Shown here: positions 35,036 through 52,559 of the stretch, one piece after another
Position numbering within the stretch: the first letter of the stretch is position 1
How the letters are laid out: the number at the start of each line of letters is the position of its first letter
Assembly (NCBI RefSeq): GCF_001277255.1
Contig: NZ_CP012264.1
Span: forward strand, 3,224,001 to 3,288,000
Direction of reading: 5' to 3'
Length of the DNA stretch: 64,000 nt
Origin: Cronobacter condimenti 1330
Lineage (GTDB): Bacteria > Pseudomonadota > Gammaproteobacteria > Enterobacterales > Enterobacteriaceae
Position numbers and translations under genes: made by a program
Notes under the pieces: generated by a model
The model's database searches: none
What the model saw: only the letters and a program-made list of their open reading frames with translations
What the model was told of the DNA's origin: nothing

Positions 35036-38000
35036 TTAACCCAGTTGCTTGCGCGCATTGCGGAAGATGCGCATCCACGGGCTGTCTTCGCCCCAGTTTG
35101 CCGGGTGCCAGGAGTTTGCCACCGTCCGGAAAACGCGCTCCGGGTGCGGCATCATAATGGTGACGCGCCCGCTTTCACTGGTGACCGCCGTTACCCCGTT
35201 CGGAGAGCCGTTCGGGTTAGCCGGATAGGTTTCCGTCACCGCACCAAAGTTATCGATATAGCGCAGCGCCACCAGCCCTTTGCTCTCAAGCATCGCCAGA
35301 TGCGCGTCATCGCGCACTTCCACGCGCCCTTCACCGTGAGAGACTGCGATCGGCATATGCGAGCCGACCATGCCGTCAAGCAGCAGCGACGGGCTGGCGG
35401 TCACTTCCACCAGGCTGAAGCGCGCTTCAAAGCGGTCGGACTGGTTACGCACAAAACGCGGCCACAGTTCACTGCCCGGAATAAGTTCACGCAGATTGGA
35501 CATCATCTGGCAGCCGTTACACACGCCGAGCGCCAGCGTCTGAGGACGATGGAAGAACTCGGTAAACTCATCGCGCACGCGGTCATTAAAGAGAATGGAC
35601 TTCGCCCAGCCTTCGCCTGCGCCCAGCACGTCGCCATACGAGAAGCCGCCGCACGCCACCAGCGTATGAAAATCGCCCAGACCGCGACGCCCGCCAAGCA
35701 GATCGCTCATATGAACGTCGATGGCATCAAAGCCCGCGCGGTGGAACGCCGCCGCCATCTCCACGTGGGAGTTAACGCCCTGCTCGCGCAGTACCGCCAC
35801 TTTCGGGCGCGCGCCGGTCGCAATGAACGGCGCGGCGATGTCTTCTTTGATATCGAAGGTCAGCTTCACGTTCAGGCCCGGATCGTTGTCGTTGGCTTTC
35901 GCCTGATGCTCCTGATCGGCGCATTCCGGGTTATCACGCAGACGCTGCATCTGCCATGTCGTCTCGGCCCACCACATACGAAGCTGGGTGCGGCTTTCGC
36001 GGTACACCACGGTCTCACCTGAGGTCAGGGTGAAGCTGTCGCCCGCAACCGCCTTGCCAAGGTAGTGCGTGCACTCGCCAAGCCCGTGATCTTTCAAAAC
36101 CCGCTCGACCTGCTCGCGCTCGGCAGCGGCAATCTGGATCACCGCGCCAAGTTCTTCCGTAAAGAGTGCGGCCAGGGCGTCGTCGCCGAGCGCAGCAATA
36201 TCTGCCTCGATCCCGCAGTGGCCGGCGAAGGCCATCTCTGCGAGCGTCACCAGCAGGCCGCCATCAGAGCGGTCGTGGTAGGCCAGCAGTTTACGCTGCG
36301 CTACCAGCGCCTGAATGGCGTCGTAAAAGCATTTCAGCTGACCCGCATCACGCACGTCGGCAGGCTTGTCGCCCAACTGACGATACACCTGCGCCAGTGC
36401 CGTCGCCCCCAGCGCGTTGTGACCGCACCCCAGATCGATCAACAGCAGCGCGTTATCTTCAGTGGTCAGTTCCGGCGTCACGGTGCGACGTACATCTTCC
36501 ACGCGGGCAAAGGCGGAGATCACGAGCGAAAGCGGTGAGGTCATCTCACGCTGTTCGCCATCCTGCTGCCAGCGGGTTTTCATCGACATCGAATCTTTGC
36601 CGACCGGAATGGTCAGACCAAGCTGCGGGCAGAGTTCTTCCCCGACGGCTTTCACTGCCGCGTAAAGCCCCGCGTCTTCGCCAGGATGCCCGGCCGCTGC
36701 CATCCAGTTTGCAGAGAGCTTCAGGCGTTTAATATCGCCGATTTGCGTCGCGGCGATGTTGGTCAGCGCTTCGCCAACGGCGAGGCGCGCAGACGCGGCG
36801 AAATCCAGCAGCGCCACCGGGGCACGTTCGCCCATCGCCATCGCTTCGCCGTAATAGCTGTCGAGACTCGCGGTCGTTACCGCGCAGTTCGCCACCGGCA
36901 CCTGCCACGGGCCGACCATCTGATCGCGTGCGACCATGCCAGTCACGGTGCGATCCCCGATGGTGACAAGAAAGGTTTTTTCGGCCACAGTCGGCAGATG
37001 CAGCACGCGGTTTACCGCGTCAGCTATCGTAATACCCGCGCGGTCAAATGCCTGACCTTCGGCCTGCTGACGGATAACGTCGCGCGTCATTTTCGGGGTT
37101 TTACCGAGCAGCACGTCAAGCGGCATATCCACCGGCTGGTTGTCGAAATGGCTGTCGCTCAGCGTCAGGTGCTGGGCCTCGGTCGCCTCGCCAATCACGG
37201 CGTATGGCGCACGCTCGCGGCGGCACAGCTCGTCAAAGAGCGCCAGTTGTTCCGGCGCCACCGCGAGCACGTAACGCTCCTGGGATTCGTTACACCAGAC
37301 TTCGAGCGGGCTCATGCCTGGCTCGTCGCTTAAAATATTGCGCAGTTCAAAGCGCCCGCCGCGCCCGCCGTCACTCACCAGCTCCGGCATGGCGTTAGAA
37401 AGACCGCCCGCGCCGACATCGTGAATAAAGAGGATGGGGTTCGCGTCGCCAAGCTGCCAGCAACGGTCGATAACTTCCTGACAACGGCGCTCCATTTCCG
37501 GGTTGTCGCGCTGTACCGAGGCGAAATCGAGATCGGCATCCGACTGGCCTGACGCCATCGAGGACGCTGCGCCGCCGCCAAGGCCGATATTCATCGCCGG
37601 ACCGCCAAGCACGATAAGCTTCGCGCCAGGCGGGATGTCGCCTTTCTGAACGTGATCGGCGCGAATATTGCCGATGCCGCCTGCAAGCATGATCGGTTTG
37701 TGATAACCGCGCAGCTCTTCGCCATTATGGCTTACGACTTTCTCTTCATAAGTACGGAAATAACCGTTCAGCGCCGGGCGGCCAAATTCGTTGTTAAACG
37801 CCGCCCCGCCGAGCGGGCCGTCGGTCATGATGTCGAGCGCGGTGACAATGCGATCCGGTTTGCCGAAATCTTCTTCCCAGGGCTGCTCAAAGCCCGGAAT
37901 GCGCAGGTTAGAAACCGAAAAGCCCACCAGGCCCGCTTTCGGCTTGGCACCGCGGCCCGTCGCGCCCTCGTCGCGGATCTCACCGCCAGAGCCGGTGGCG

Positions 38001-38926
38001 GCGCCCGGCCACGGAGAGATGGCGGTCGGGTGGTTATGGGTTTCCACTTTCATCAGGATATGCGCGGGTTCCTGATGAAAGGCGTAGCGCCCTGCGTCGT
38101 GGTCAGCGTAGAAACGGCCTACGGAGGAGCCTTCCATCACCGCGGCGTTGTCTTTGTATGCAGAGAGAACGAAATTCGGGGTCTTCTCAAAGGTGTTTTT
38201 GATCATCTTAAACAGCGACTTCGGCTGTTTTTCGCCATCGATAACCCAGTCGGCGTTGAAGATTTTGTGGCGGCAGTGCTCAGAGTTGGCCTGCGCGAAC
38301 ATATAGAGTTCGATGTCGTTTGGGTTACGGCCCAGACGGGTAAAAGCTTCGTGCAGGTAGTCGATTTCATCCTCGGCCAGCGCCAGCCCCAGACGCACGT
38401 TGGCGTCCGCCAGCGCCTGACGGCCCTGCCCCAGCAGATCTACGCTTTGTACCGGCGCAGGTTCGTGATGCGCGAAAAGCGCGGCCGCGTCTTCCAGGCC
38501 TGCGAAAACGCTCTCCATCATACGGTCATGCAAAAGCGCGGCGATTTGCGTCCAGGCCTCGCTATCCGCTGTCGGGTCAACGTCGAGATAATACGCCACA
38601 CCGCGCTCAAGGCGATGGATCTGGTTCAGCCCGCAGTTATGGGCGATGTCAGTAGCTTTAGAGGACCAGGGAGAGATGGTGCCAGGGCGCGGCGTAACCA
38701 GCAGCAGGCGGCCTGACGGCGTGTGGCCCGGAAGGCTTGGACCATATTTCAGCAGGCGCTCAAGGCGCGCGTGCTCTTCGGCATTCAGCGGTGCGGCGAG
38801 GTCAGCAAAATGAACATACTCGGCATAAATAGTCTTCACCGGGAGGTGAGCGTCTTTGAAACGAGCCAGCAGTTTGTTAATACGAAATGCCGACAAAGCG
38901 GGCGAACCACGCAGAATTTCCATCAT
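35036..38926 (-). CDS. purL: Phosphoribosylformylglycinamidine synthase
   Basis: 1296-aa large-type (FGAM synthetase) enzyme of step four in purine synthesis, using FGAR, glutamine and ATP. N-terminal PurS-like region (1-150), linker, two AIR-synthase-like halves (about 200-980; [12 protein letters not shown] [12 protein letters not shown]) and a C-terminal class I glutaminase with GVCNGCQMM nucleophile Cys and the catalytic His/Glu in [10 protein letters not shown]. Start [14 protein letters not shown] is as in E. coli. A PurR box covers the promoter. Confidence 0.98.
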   Translation of the reverse strand: MMEILRGSPALSAFRINKLLARFKDAHLPVKTIYAEYVHFADLAAPLNAEEHARLERLLKYGPSLPGHTPSGRLLLVTPRPGTISPWSSKATDIAHNCGLNQIHRLERGVAYYLDVDPTADSEAWTQIAALLHDRMMESVFAGLEDAAALFAHHEPAPVQSVDLLGQGRQALADANVRLGLALAEDEIDYLHEAFTRLGRNPNDIELYMFAQANSEHCRHKIFNADWVIDGEKQPKSLFKMIKNTFEKTPNFVLSAYKDNAAVMEGSSVGRFYADHDAGRYAFHQEPAHILMKVETHNHPTAISPWPGAATGSGGEIRDEGATGRGAKPKAGLVGFSVSNLRIPGFEQPWEEDFGKPDRIVTALDIMTDGPLGGAAFNNEFGRPALNGYFRTYEEKVVSHNGEELRGYHKPIMLAGGIGNIRADHVQKGDIPPGAKLIVLGGPAMNIGLGGGAASSMASGQSDADLDFASVQRDNPEMERRCQEVIDRCWQLGDANPILFIHDVGAGGLSNAMPELVSDGGRGGRFELRNILSDEPGMSPLEVWCNESQERYVLAVAPEQLALFDELCRRERAPYAVIGEATEAQHLTLSDSHFDNQPVDMPLDVLLGKTPKMTRDVIRQQAEGQAFDRAGITIADAVNRVLHLPTVAEKTFLVTIGDRTVTGMVARDQMVGPWQVPVANCAVTTASLDSYYGEAMAMGERAPVALLDFAASARLAVGEALTNIAATQIGDIKRLKLSANWMAAAGHPGEDAGLYAAVKAVGEELCPQLGLTIPVGKDSMSMKTRWQQDGEQREMTSPLSLVISAFARVEDVRRTVTPELTTEDNALLLIDLGCGHNALGATALAQVYRQLGDKPADVRDAGQLKCFYDAIQALVAQRKLLAYHDRSDGGLLVTLAEMAFAGHCGIEADIAALGDDALAALFTEELGAVIQIAAAEREQVERVLKDHGLGECTHYLGKAVAGDSFTLTSGETVVYRESRTQLRMWWAETTWQMQRLRDNPECADQEHQAKANDNDPGLNVKLTFDIKEDIAAPFIATGARPKVAVLREQGVNSHVEMAAAFHRAGFDAIDVHMSDLLGGRRGLGDFHTLVACGGFSYGDVLGAGEGWAKSILFNDRVRDEFTEFFHRPQTLALGVCNGCQMMSNLRELIPGSELWPRFVRNQSDRFEARFSLVEVTASPSLLLDGMVGSHMPIAVSHGEGRVEVRDDAHLAMLESKGLVALRYIDNFGAVTETYPANPNGSPNGVTAVTSESGRVTIMMPHPERVFRTVANSWHPANWGEDSPWMRIFRNARKQLG

Positions 38927-38990
38927 CTAGTCTCTCGTCTTCGAAGCGCCGGAGGGCACCTCAGTGGGCGCAAGGGGGAAAACGGGCGTC

Positions 38991-39029
38991 ATTATAGAGA
39001 ATCCGACGCGCTGACGAAACCGTTTGCGT
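38991..39029 (-). promoter_or_regulatory. purL promoter with PurR box over the -35
   Basis: On the minus strand TATAAT (38996-38991) lies 17 bases after a -35-like TTTCGT. The 16-base PurR box ACGCAAACGGTTTCGT (39029-39014) covers that -35; it matches the PurR palindrome at 13 of 16 positions. Repression by steric block is the expected mechanism. Confidence 0.85.
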
Positions 39030-39193
39030 AGAAATAAAATCCCGCCGTCGCGTTAACGTTTGGTGTGGCCGATTCCTCTAATTAGTTGCCAAGTGGCGCT
39101 TTGTTACGCAAAATGCCGCTCCATGCCATTCAAACGAAACGGTTTACTAACGATTGTTCGCTGAGCCCAGAGGCAACGCAGAGAATTAACTAA

Positions 39194-41853
<2,660 letters not shown>

Positions 41854-41856
41854 ACC

Positions 41857-43224
41857 TTACTCCTCTGGATCGTTAAAGCCCAGGAACCACGTAAACAGAA
41901 AACCGGCGATTACCGCTACCAGATAGCCTAACAGATAGAGCATCACTTTTCCGGTCACGATGGTTAACGCCAGCGGCAAGCCGGAGATGCCGAAAGTGAT
42001 AACCGTCGCCACTTTAAAATAGCTGATAATCGCGCCGCCTGCCGCCCCGCCAAGGCACGCACCAATAAACGGCTTACCGAGCGGCAGCGTCACGCCGAAA
42101 ATGAGCGGCTCGCCGATGCCGAGCAGCCCGACAGGCAGCGCGCCTTTAATGACCTTTTTCAGCCGCGTATTACGGGTTTTCAACAGCACCGCCAGCGACG
42201 CGCCAATCTGCCCGACGCCCGCCATCGCGAGGATCGGAAACAGCGCGTTATACCCATGCGCCTGAACCAGCTCGACATGAATCGGCACCAGCCCCTGGTG
42301 CAAACCTGTCAGCACCAGCGGTAAAAATGTGCCCGCCAGCACCGCGCCGACGAGCAGCCCGCCTTTATCGATAGCAAGCGATGCGCCGTGAGCGATAGCC
42401 TCTGAAATCCAGCCGCCGAGCGGTTGCAGCGCCACGATGGCGATCGCGCCGGTCACCAGCGTGGTCAAAAGCGGGTTGAGGATAAGTTCAACGGAGACCG
42501 GCAATAGCCGACGCAGTTGTTTCTCAAGCCAGCACATCAGCATCACGACCAGCAATACGGCGATGACGCCGCCCCGCCCCGGCTGTAACGCTTCGCCAAA
42601 AAGCTCTATCTGCGCCAGTTGTGGGCTGGAGAGAATTCCTGCCATTACGCCGCCCATCGCCACCGAGCCGCCGAATACCCGCGCGGCGTTAACGCCCACA
42701 AGGATGTTCATGATAGCAAACACGGCGCTGCCAAAAATGCCGAGCAGCCCCAGCAGGTTGGGATAGCTGGTCGCGAAACCGCCGACAATATCCGGTCGTT
42801 TAAGGATGTTGATAATGCCGCTGATAAGCCCCGAGGCGATAAACGCCGGGATGAGCGGAATAAACACATTGGCAAGCTTTTGTAGCGCGTCACTCATTGG
42901 CGCTTTATAGCGCGCTTTCACCAGGGCTTTAGTGCGCGTGGCGTCATCAAGCGTGGGGTCGACAGGTGATAACGCCTGCATTTGCGCACGCATCGCATCG
43001 ACGATTTGCGCGGCGCGACCCGGCCCTGCAATAAGCTGGTGCTGTTCGCCCTGCTTCACGTAGCCGCTGATACCGGGCAGCGTTTTCAGCGCCGGGAGAT
43101 CCATCAGAGTGTCGTCGCGCAGCTCCATGCGCACGCGCGTCATGCAGTTTTCCAGCCGCAGAATATTGCCTTCGCCACCTACGCCTTTGAGGATTTGCGT
43201 GGCGAGCGTTACCGATTTTTCCAT
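41857..43224 (-). CDS. PTS EIIBC transporter, probably for N-acetylmuramic acid (MurP-like)
   Basis: 455 aa. N-terminal EIIB domain with phospho-Cys27 (LENCMTRVRM), linker, then an EIIC domain (about 105-455) with about ten helices and conserved LTGLHQGLVPIHVELV and GIGEPLIFGVTLP. No EIIA, so Crr is the likely donor, as for E. coli MurP. Sequence identity to E. coli MurP is clearly partial, so substrate is inferred mainly from the adjoining murQ twelve bases upstream. It lies in one operon with murQ and pgpC. Confidence 0.82.
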   Translation of the reverse strand: MEKSVTLATQILKGVGGEGNILRLENCMTRVRMELRDDTLMDLPALKTLPGISGYVKQGEQHQLIAGPGRAAQIVDAMRAQMQALSPVDPTLDDATRTKALVKARYKAPMSDALQKLANVFIPLIPAFIASGLISGIINILKRPDIVGGFATSYPNLLGLLGIFGSAVFAIMNILVGVNAARVFGGSVAMGGVMAGILSSPQLAQIELFGEALQPGRGGVIAVLLVVMLMCWLEKQLRRLLPVSVELILNPLLTTLVTGAIAIVALQPLGGWISEAIAHGASLAIDKGGLLVGAVLAGTFLPLVLTGLHQGLVPIHVELVQAHGYNALFPILAMAGVGQIGASLAVLLKTRNTRLKKVIKGALPVGLLGIGEPLIFGVTLPLGKPFIGACLGGAAGGAIISYFKVATVITFGISGLPLALTIVTGKVMLYLLGYLVAVIAGFLFTWFLGFNDPEE

Positions 43225-43236
43225 ACGTCTGCCCTC

Positions 43237-44130
43237 TTACGGCTGTAACGCCGCTCTTAAAAAGCCGTTGTGCGCGGCGAGACGCGCGTGCGCCGACGCG
43301 GCATCGAGCCCGGTCAGCACCATCAGGATGGCGGGTTTGACTTCATACTCCGTCTGCGCGAGCACGGCTTCGGCTTCCGCGCGGGTTACGCCGGTCGCTT
43401 CCATGACCATTCGGCAGGCGCGATCCACCAGTTTGACGTTGGTCGCTTTCATATCCACCATCAGGTTTTGATACACCTTGCCGAATTTCACCATCGCGCC
43501 GGTGGAGATCATATTCAGCACCAGTTTTTGCGCAGTGCCTGATTTCAGGCGGGTGGAGCCGGTTAACGCTTCGGGACCGACAATGGGCGAGATGGCGATT
43601 TCCGCTTCCCGGGCGACAGGCGACTCGGGGTTGCAGGAGATAGCCGCCGTGGCGCAGCCCAGCGCACGGGCATACTTCAGCCCGCCAATAACATACGGTG
43701 TGCGCCCGGAGGCGGCGATCCCAATGACCATATCGCGCGCTTCAAGCCCGATGGCTTTCAAATCGTCCTCGCCGAGCTGCGCATTATCCTCAGCCCCCTC
43801 GACGGCCTTCAGCAGCGCGCCGGGGCCACCTGCGATAAGCCCGACTACCACGCCGTGCGGTACGCCGAACGTCGGCGGGCATTCGGAGGCATCCAGCACG
43901 CCAAGACGCCCGCTGGTACCAGCGCCCATGTAGATAAGCCTGCCGCCGTGTTGCAGCGCCGCTGCCGCGGCGTCTACCGCGTTTGCCACGTCCGGCAACG
44001 TCTCGCTGACGGCGTACGCCACCCGCTTGTCTTCTTCGTTAAAACGCATCAGCATCTCAAGCGTGGTGAGCGCATCGAGATCCAGCGTGTTAGGGTTACG
44101 GGTTTCTGATACCAGCGAGCCAAGATTCAT
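43237..44130 (-). CDS. murQ: N-acetylmuramic acid 6-phosphate etherase
   Basis: 297-aa SIS-domain enzyme splitting the lactyl ether of MurNAc-6-P to GlcNAc-6-P and D-lactate, in cell-wall recycling. Family signature segments: [38 protein letters not shown] and [18 protein letters not shown] (read in parts), with a conserved glutamate in the active site. First gene of the murQ-murP-like-pgpC operon, divergent from yfhH. In E. coli K-12 murQP lie elsewhere, beside murR. Confidence 0.97.
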   Translation of the reverse strand: MNLGSLVSETRNPNTLDLDALTTLEMLMRFNEEDKRVAYAVSETLPDVANAVDAAAAALQHGGRLIYMGAGTSGRLGVLDASECPPTFGVPHGVVVGLIAGGPGALLKAVEGAEDNAQLGEDDLKAIGLEARDMVIGIAASGRTPYVIGGLKYARALGCATAAISCNPESPVAREAEIAISPIVGPEALTGSTRLKSGTAQKLVLNMISTGAMVKFGKVYQNLMVDMKATNVKLVDRACRMVMEATGVTRAEAEAVLAQTEYEVKPAILMVLTGLDAASAHARLAAHNGFLRAALQP

Positions 44131-44140
44131 ATTGCACCTC

Positions 44141-44189
44141 TGAATTTTTAATTCATAATGATGGAGCTATAATGGAATATAAAATTCAA
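44141..44189. promoter_or_regulatory. Divergent murQ/yfhH control region with two AT-rich inverted repeats
   Basis: A perfect palindrome TGAATT-TTT-AATTCA lies at 44141-44155. A second, looser copy TGGAAT-ATAAA-ATTCAA is at 44173-44189; both share GAAT...ATTC arms. Between them is TATAAT at 44168-44173, a perfect -10 in the yfhH direction. The arrangement suits an autoregulated divergent repressor, most simply YfhH, blocking both promoters. Confidence 0.6.
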
Positions 44190-44251
44190 AGTGGCGAGTT
44201 AATTTCCCGGCATTTTAAAGCCGATCACATTTAGCCCTGCTGGAGGCGTTG

Positions 44252-45793
<1,542 letters not shown>

Positions 45794-45794
<1 letters not shown>

Positions 45795-46525
45795 TAGCGA
45801 CGCGCTTTCAGCATCAGGCGTTTCATTTCGGATACCGCCTCTTTGAGGCCGCTCATTACCGCACGACCGATAATCGCATGGCCGATATTAAGCTCATGCA
45901 TTTCCGGTAGGGCCGCAATCGCCTGCACGTTGTGGTAGGTAAGCCCGTGGCCGGCATTCACCTTCAGGCCTTTGCTGGCGGCATAGGTCGCGGCGCGGGC
46001 GATACGCGTGAGCTCGCGAGCGCGGGTGACGTCATCTTCGGCGTCGGCATAGCAACCGGTGTGAATTTCAATGTAGGGCGCACCGACGGCCACCGCGGCG
46101 TCAATCTGAGCGTTGTCGGCGTCAATAAACAGCGAGACCAGGATACCCGCCTGCGCCAGACGCTGGCAGGCGTCGCGCATTTTATCGAGCTGACCTGCGA
46201 CATCCAGACCGCCTTCGGTCGTAACTTCCTGACGCTTTTCCGGCACCAGGCAGCAGAAATGCGGTTTGGTCTCGCAGGCAATGGCCAGCATCTCGTCGGT
46301 GACGGCCATTTCCAGGTTCATACGGGTGTGGAGTGTCTGGCGCAAAATACGCACGTCGCGGTCGGTAATGTGCCGGCGATCTTCGCGCAGGTGAACCGTG
46401 ATGCCATCCGCCCCGGCCTGCTCGGCGATAAACGCCGCCTGTACCGGATCCGGATAAGCGGTGCCGCGGGCGTTACGCAGCGTGGCGATATGGTCGATGT
46501 TAACCCCTAACAGCAATTCAGCCAT
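45794..46525 (-). CDS. pdxJ: Pyridoxine 5'-phosphate synthase
   Basis: 243-aa TIM-barrel enzyme forming pyridoxine 5'-phosphate from deoxyxylulose phosphate and 3-amino-2-oxopropyl phosphate. Conserved features: [27 protein letters not shown] and [11 protein letters not shown]. Same length as E. coli PdxJ. It follows recO by 74 bases and is coupled to acpS. Confidence 0.98.
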
Positions 46526-46599
46526 GACAATCCTCGTAAATCGACAAAATGTGCAGGCAGTTTACACCTGGTGAGGAAAGCCTGGCTACGGCTGCGCGG

Positions 46600-47337
46600 T
46601 CAGGCGCTTTCGCCTTCTGGCGGGAGCGGACGTTTTTTCGGCACAAACTGACGGAACAGCTCACGGCTTTTAAGCGGCTTACCGCCGAGATACGGTTTGA
46701 GCGCCATACGGGTGAAGCGTTTAGCGGCGCGCAGGGTGTCTGCGTCAGGAAATTCGCGGGTCGCGAGAGCGCGAAGCTGGCGGCCAGTAAACGACGCGTT
46801 ATCGATAACCAGGCTTGCGATAAAGCCCTTTTCTTCGCGGTAGCGGTAGGTCATTGCATCATCGACTTCTTCACCGGTACCTGCGCAGTGCAAAAAGTCG
46901 ACGCCATAACCCAGGTGCCCCAGCAGCGCGAGTTCAAAACGCCGCAGCGCCGGCTCCGGCGTACCGGTCGCCCCTGCGAGCGCCTGAATGCAGTGCAAAT
47001 AATCAAAGAAAAGTTCAGAGAAGCGGGTTTCGGGCTCCAGCACGCGCGCGACCAGTTCGTTGACGTACAGGCCACTGTAGAGCGTGATGCCGGAAAGCGG
47101 GAGAGCGAGAGAGACGGCTTCGGCGCTGGTGAGGTTTTTCACATCGCCGCGGCCACTCCAGCGCACCAGCAGCGGCGTAAACGGCTGTAGCGCACCTTTG
47201 AGATTAGATCGTTTGCGCCGCGCGCCTTTTGCGACCACACGTACGCGGCCCGCCTCTTCGCTGAACAAATCGATAATCAGGCTGGTTTCGCTCCACGGAC
47301 GCGCGTGGAGCACAAAGGCGCGCTGCCAGCCTTCCAT
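46600..47337 (-). CDS. recO: DNA repair protein RecO
   Basis: 245 aa from ATG 47337 ([11 protein letters not shown]); the TTG at 47340 is in frame but unneeded. RecO helps RecR load RecA on SSB-coated DNA. N-terminal OB fold with WSETSLI and TPLLVRWSG, then a helical domain with [16 protein letters not shown]. Three residues longer than E. coli RecO. Nine bases after era. Confidence 0.96.
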   Translation of the reverse strand: MEGWQRAFVLHARPWSETSLIIDLFSEEAGRVRVVAKGARRKRSNLKGALQPFTPLLVRWSGRGDVKNLTSAEAVSLALPLSGITLYSGLYVNELVARVLEPETRFSELFFDYLHCIQALAGATGTPEPALRRFELALLGHLGYGVDFLHCAGTGEEVDDAMTYRYREEKGFIASLVIDNASFTGRQLRALATREFPDADTLRAAKRFTRMALKPYLGGKPLKSRELFRQFVPKKRPLPPEGESA

Positions 47338-47346
47338 CAAAGGGCC

Positions 47347-48959
<1,613 letters not shown>

Positions 48960-48960
48960 T

Positions 48961-49027
48961 CAGCACACGGAACAGGGCTGAAGGGGTTCAAAGCTGTTTC
49001 GTGTGCCGTGGCTCCCTTGCGGGAGCC
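48961..49027 (-). promoter_or_regulatory. rnc leader stem-loops, probable RNase III autoregulation site
   Basis: In the 171-base lepB-rnc gap the mRNA strand can form a 7-bp hairpin GGCTCCC-GCAA-GGGAGCC (49027-49010). This is followed by a longer stem in which CGGCACACGAAACAG (49008-48994) pairs with CTGTTCCGTGTGCTG (48975-48961), with an A.C mismatch and an 18-base loop. E. coli rnc is negatively autoregulated by RNase III cutting a leader stem at this place. A -10 TATAGAAT-like element lies upstream near 49050. Confidence 0.75.
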
Positions 49028-49100
49028 AGCCGGAAATCGTCGGGGGAATATTCTATACACAACGACAGGGGATGTCGTTAGTTCCAACAGATTTAATTCG

Positions 49101-50066
49101 TTAATGAATGCCGCCAATTCGATTCAGGCGAACACCGGTCGGCCATTCGCCTTCCTGTTTCTCAAAGCTCATCCAGATAGCGGTTGCTTTACCCACCAGA
49201 TTCGCCTCCGGGACAAAGCCCCAGTAACGGCTGTCGGCGCTGTTATCGCGGTTATCGCCCATCATGAAATAGTGACCAGGCGGCACAATCCAGGTGCCGG
49301 TCTGCTGGCCCTGCTGGCGGTAATAAATACCGACCTGATCCTGCGCGATCGGTACAGCAAGAATGCGGTGCGTAACGTCGCCTAAGGTTTCCTTACGCTC
49401 AGTCAGGCGAATACCGCCGTCTTTGCTTTCGTTTTTGGGCACCTGGAAGAAGCCGCTGCTCGCTTCGCCACCGCTCTGACGGCCAAAGGTCTGCACGAAA
49501 TCGCTCGGCTCGACGTTAGAGTAAGTAATAGGCAGCGCGTTTGCACACGCCTGACCCGAGCTGCAATTCGGCTGTACGGTGACTTCTTTCGCAACAGGAT
49601 CGTAGCTAACTTTATCGCCAGGCAGACCAACGACGCGCTTGATGTAGTCAAGACGCGGATCGCCTGGATATTTAAACACGGCGATGTCGCCGCGCTTCGG
49701 ATGGCCCGTTTCGATAAGCGTTTTCTGGTAAATCGGATCTTTAATCCCGTAGGCAAATTTTTCTACCAGGATGAAGTCGCCGATAAGCAGCGTTGGCATC
49801 ATCGATCCGGATGGGATCTGGAAGGGTTCGTAGATAAATGAACGCACGACCAGGACAACCGCCAGTACCGGAAATACCGACGCGCCGGTTTCCAGCCAGC
49901 CTGGTTTCGGGCTCGCTTTTTTCGACACGCCTGCACCCTGCGCATCCGCGGCGGCCAGCGCCGCTCGCTCGCGGCGCTTCGGTGCGAAGATAAATTTATC
50001 CACGCACCACAAGATGCCCGTCACCAGGGTCGCGATGACCAGAATCAGGGCAAACATATTCGCCAT
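49101..50066 (-). CDS. lepB: Signal peptidase I
   Basis: 321 aa (E. coli 324). Two N-terminal membrane helices (about 3-22 and 63-77) and a periplasmic catalytic domain. The catalytic pair is Ser88 (IPSGSMMP) and Lys143 (DYIKRVVGLPGDK). Box E GDNRDNSADSRYWGFV is intact. It removes signal peptides from exported proteins. Fourteen bases after lepA in the same operon. Confidence 0.97.
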   Translation of the reverse strand: MANMFALILVIATLVTGILWCVDKFIFAPKRRERAALAAADAQGAGVSKKASPKPGWLETGASVFPVLAVVLVVRSFIYEPFQIPSGSMMPTLLIGDFILVEKFAYGIKDPIYQKTLIETGHPKRGDIAVFKYPGDPRLDYIKRVVGLPGDKVSYDPVAKEVTVQPNCSSGQACANALPITYSNVEPSDFVQTFGRQSGGEASSGFFQVPKNESKDGGIRLTERKETLGDVTHRILAVPIAQDQVGIYYRQQGQQTGTWIVPPGHYFMMGDNRDNSADSRYWGFVPEANLVGKATAIWMSFEKQEGEWPTGVRLNRIGGIH

Positions 50067-50080
50067 GCCAACTCCTTAAG

Positions 50081-51880
50081 TTATTTACCGTCTTTCCCAA
50101 CGTGCAGAATGGCGAGGAACGCTTCCTGCGGCAGTTCGACGTTACCGACCTGCTTCATGCGTTTTTTACCCTCTTTCTGTTTCTGCAACAGCTTTTTCTT
50201 ACGGCTGACGTCGCCGCCGTAGCATTTTGCCAGCACGTTTTTACGCAGCTGTTTCACTGTGGAGCGGGCAATAATATGGTTGCCGATCGCCGCCTGGATG
50301 GCGATATCGAACTGCTGGCGCGGGATCAGCTCTTTCATCTTTTCCACCAGCTCGCGGCCGCGATACGGCGCATTGTCGTTATGCGTGATCAGCGCCAGCG
50401 CATCGACACGTTCGCCGTTGATAAGAACATCAACGCGAACCATGTTAGAGGCCTGGAAGCGCTTGAAGTTGTAATCCAGCGACGCGTAACCGCGCGAGGT
50501 AGACTTCAGACGATCGAAGAAGTCGAGCACGACTTCCGCCATCGGGATTTCATACGTCAACGCCACCTGATTGCCGTGGTACACCATGTTGGTCTGCACG
50601 CCGCGTTTTTCGACGCACAGCGTGATGACGTTGCCCAGATATTCCTGCGGCAGCAGCATGTGACACTCAGCAATAGGCTCGCGCAGTTCCTGAATGTTAT
50701 TCAGGGGCGGCAGTTTGGACGGGCTATCGACATAAACTACTTCATCGTTGGTCATCTGCACTTCATACACAACGGTCGGCGCCGTGGTGATGAGGTCAAG
50801 ATCGTATTCGCGCTCCAGACGTTCCTGGATGATTTCCATGTGCAGCAGGCCGAGGAAGCCACAGCGGAAACCAAAGCCCAGCGCCGTCGAGCTTTCCGGT
50901 TCATAGAACAGCGAGGCGTCGTTCAGGCTCAGCTTGCCGAGCGCGTCGCGGAATGACTCGTAATCATCGGAGCTCACCGGGAACAGGCCAGCATAGACCT
51001 GCGGCTTCACTTTCTTAAAGCCAGGCAGCGCTTTTTCAGCCGGGTTGCGCGCAAGGGTCAGGGTATCGCCGACCGGCGCGCCCAGGATGTCTTTAATCGC
51101 GCAGACCAGCCAGCCTACTTCGCCGCATTTTAATTCGGTACGATCAATCTGTTTAGGCGTGAAAATCCCGAGACGGTCAGCGTTGTATGTCTGCCCGGTG
51201 CTCATGACTTTGACTTTATCGCCCTTGCGCAGGGTGCCGTTTTTCACACGGATCAGCGACACGACGCCCAGATAGTTATCAAACCAGGAGTCAATGATCA
51301 GCGCCTGCAGCGGCGCGTCCGGGTCGCCTTCCGGTGCCGGGATGTCGCGCACCAGACGCTCAAGCACGTCCTGTACGCCCACACCGGTTTTTGCCGAGCA
51401 GCGCACTGCGTCGGTCGCGTCGATGCCGACGATGTCTTCGATTTCTTCAGCCACGCGCTCAGGATCGGCGGCGGGCAGGTCAATCTTGTTCAGTACCGGT
51501 ACCACCTCGAGATCCATTTCGATCGCGGTGTAGCAGTTGGCGAGCGTCTGCGCTTCTACGCCCTGACCCGCGTCCACTACCAGCAGTGCGCCTTCACATG
51601 CCGCGAGTGAACGGGAAACCTCATAAGAGAAGTCAACGTGGCCGGGAGTGTCGATAAAGTTAAGCTGGTAGGTTTCGCCATCAGAGGCTTTATAGTCCAG
51701 CGTAACGCTCTGGGCTTTAATCGTAATGCCGCGCTCGCGCTCCAGATCCATGGAGTCCAGCACCTGCGCTTCCATTTCGCGATCGGAAAGGCCGCCGCAA
51801 ATCTGGATAATACGGTCAGACAGCGTCGATTTACCGTGGTCGATGTGAGCGATGATCGAAAAGTTGCGTATGTTCTTCAT
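50081..51880 (-). CDS. lepA: Elongation factor 4 (LepA)
   Basis: 599-aa ribosomal GTPase related to EF-G, implicated in translation initiation / 30S biogenesis. G1 [13 protein letters not shown]3 DTPGHVDF and G4 NKIDLP are readable. It has the LepA-specific C-terminal domain (about 490-599, [21 protein letters not shown]). Same length as in E. coli. Upstream 199 bases to rseC probably contain its own promoter. Confidence 0.98.
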   Translation of the reverse strand: MKNIRNFSIIAHIDHGKSTLSDRIIQICGGLSDREMEAQVLDSMDLERERGITIKAQSVTLDYKASDGETYQLNFIDTPGHVDFSYEVSRSLAACEGALLVVDAGQGVEAQTLANCYTAIEMDLEVVPVLNKIDLPAADPERVAEEIEDIVGIDATDAVRCSAKTGVGVQDVLERLVRDIPAPEGDPDAPLQALIIDSWFDNYLGVVSLIRVKNGTLRKGDKVKVMSTGQTYNADRLGIFTPKQIDRTELKCGEVGWLVCAIKDILGAPVGDTLTLARNPAEKALPGFKKVKPQVYAGLFPVSSDDYESFRDALGKLSLNDASLFYEPESSTALGFGFRCGFLGLLHMEIIQERLEREYDLDLITTAPTVVYEVQMTNDEVVYVDSPSKLPPLNNIQELREPIAECHMLLPQEYLGNVITLCVEKRGVQTNMVYHGNQVALTYEIPMAEVVLDFFDRLKSTSRGYASLDYNFKRFQASNMVRVDVLINGERVDALALITHNDNAPYRGRELVEKMKELIPRQQFDIAIQAAIGNHIIARSTVKQLRKNVLAKCYGGDVSRKKKLLQKQKEGKKRMKQVGNVELPQEAFLAILHVGKDGK

Positions 51881-52079
51881 ATAGCGAGATTTTTATGCCT
51901 TATAAATCCTGAGAGGCTCGGCGCAACGCGCGGTACTGAGCATGATGTCTCTGGCTGTCTTAGCCTGAAACGCTGCATTCTACACTACAACCAGAAAGCG
52001 GGGAAACTGCGTCTCAGGTAAGCATAGACGGCGAATGAAAATCGCAATAAAAGGCGGCGTAAAACAACGCAGCCGGCGG

Positions 52080-52559
52080 TTACCGGCTGTCTGAGGAGGG
52101 TGACGTTTCAACGCGCAGCGCATCCGGCGGCAGGCCGACGCTGAGAATAACCGGCTGCCAGCTTTCGCGGGCCGCAAATTTTGGCGACAGACCGCGCGCC
52201 AGCAAAAAACCGCCAGTGCCGCCAAGCACCGCGCCGCAGAGTGCCGCGACATCGGAGCCGAACAGCGCCTGAAAGAGCCCTGCCATGATAAACAGGCCCA
52301 CCAGCGGCGACAGATAAACCAGCATGGCGGAACCCAGCAGGCTGCTCTCGGCAATACCCAGCTCAACCTTCTGGCCCGCCACCAGCGGCTGCTCGCTTGG
52401 TACGTGGATGACGTGCGTATTCTGCGGCCCCAGCTTATTGAGCACACGTGTGCCGCAACTGGCGCGGGAGGCGCAACTGCTGCAGGAGGCTTTCACATCG
52501 CAACGTAGTACGGCTTCGCCGTTTTGCCACGACACGACCGTGGCCCACTCTTTGATCAT
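52080..52559 (-). CDS. rseC: SoxR-reducing / sigmaE modulator protein RseC
   Basis: 159-aa inner-membrane protein. N-terminal cytoplasmic Cys cluster CDVKASCSSCASRASCG, then two membrane helices (about 75-93 and 100-120). It is linked to reduction of SoxR with the Rsx complex and to sigmaE. Starts within the rseB stop (ATGA overlap). Last gene of rpoE-rseABC. Confidence 0.95.
   Translation of the reverse strand: MIKEWATVVSWQNGEAVLRCDVKASCSSCASRASCGTRVLNKLGPQNTHVIHVPSEQPLVAGQKVELGIAESSLLGSAMLVYLSPLVGLFIMAGLFQALFGSDVAALCGAVLGGTGGFLLARGLSPKFAARESWQPVILSVGLPPDALRVETSPSSDSR

Noticed and set aside
37652..38716. 354-codon plus-strand frame inside purL
   Set aside because: Shadow of purL; no ribosome-binding site and no recognisable domain.
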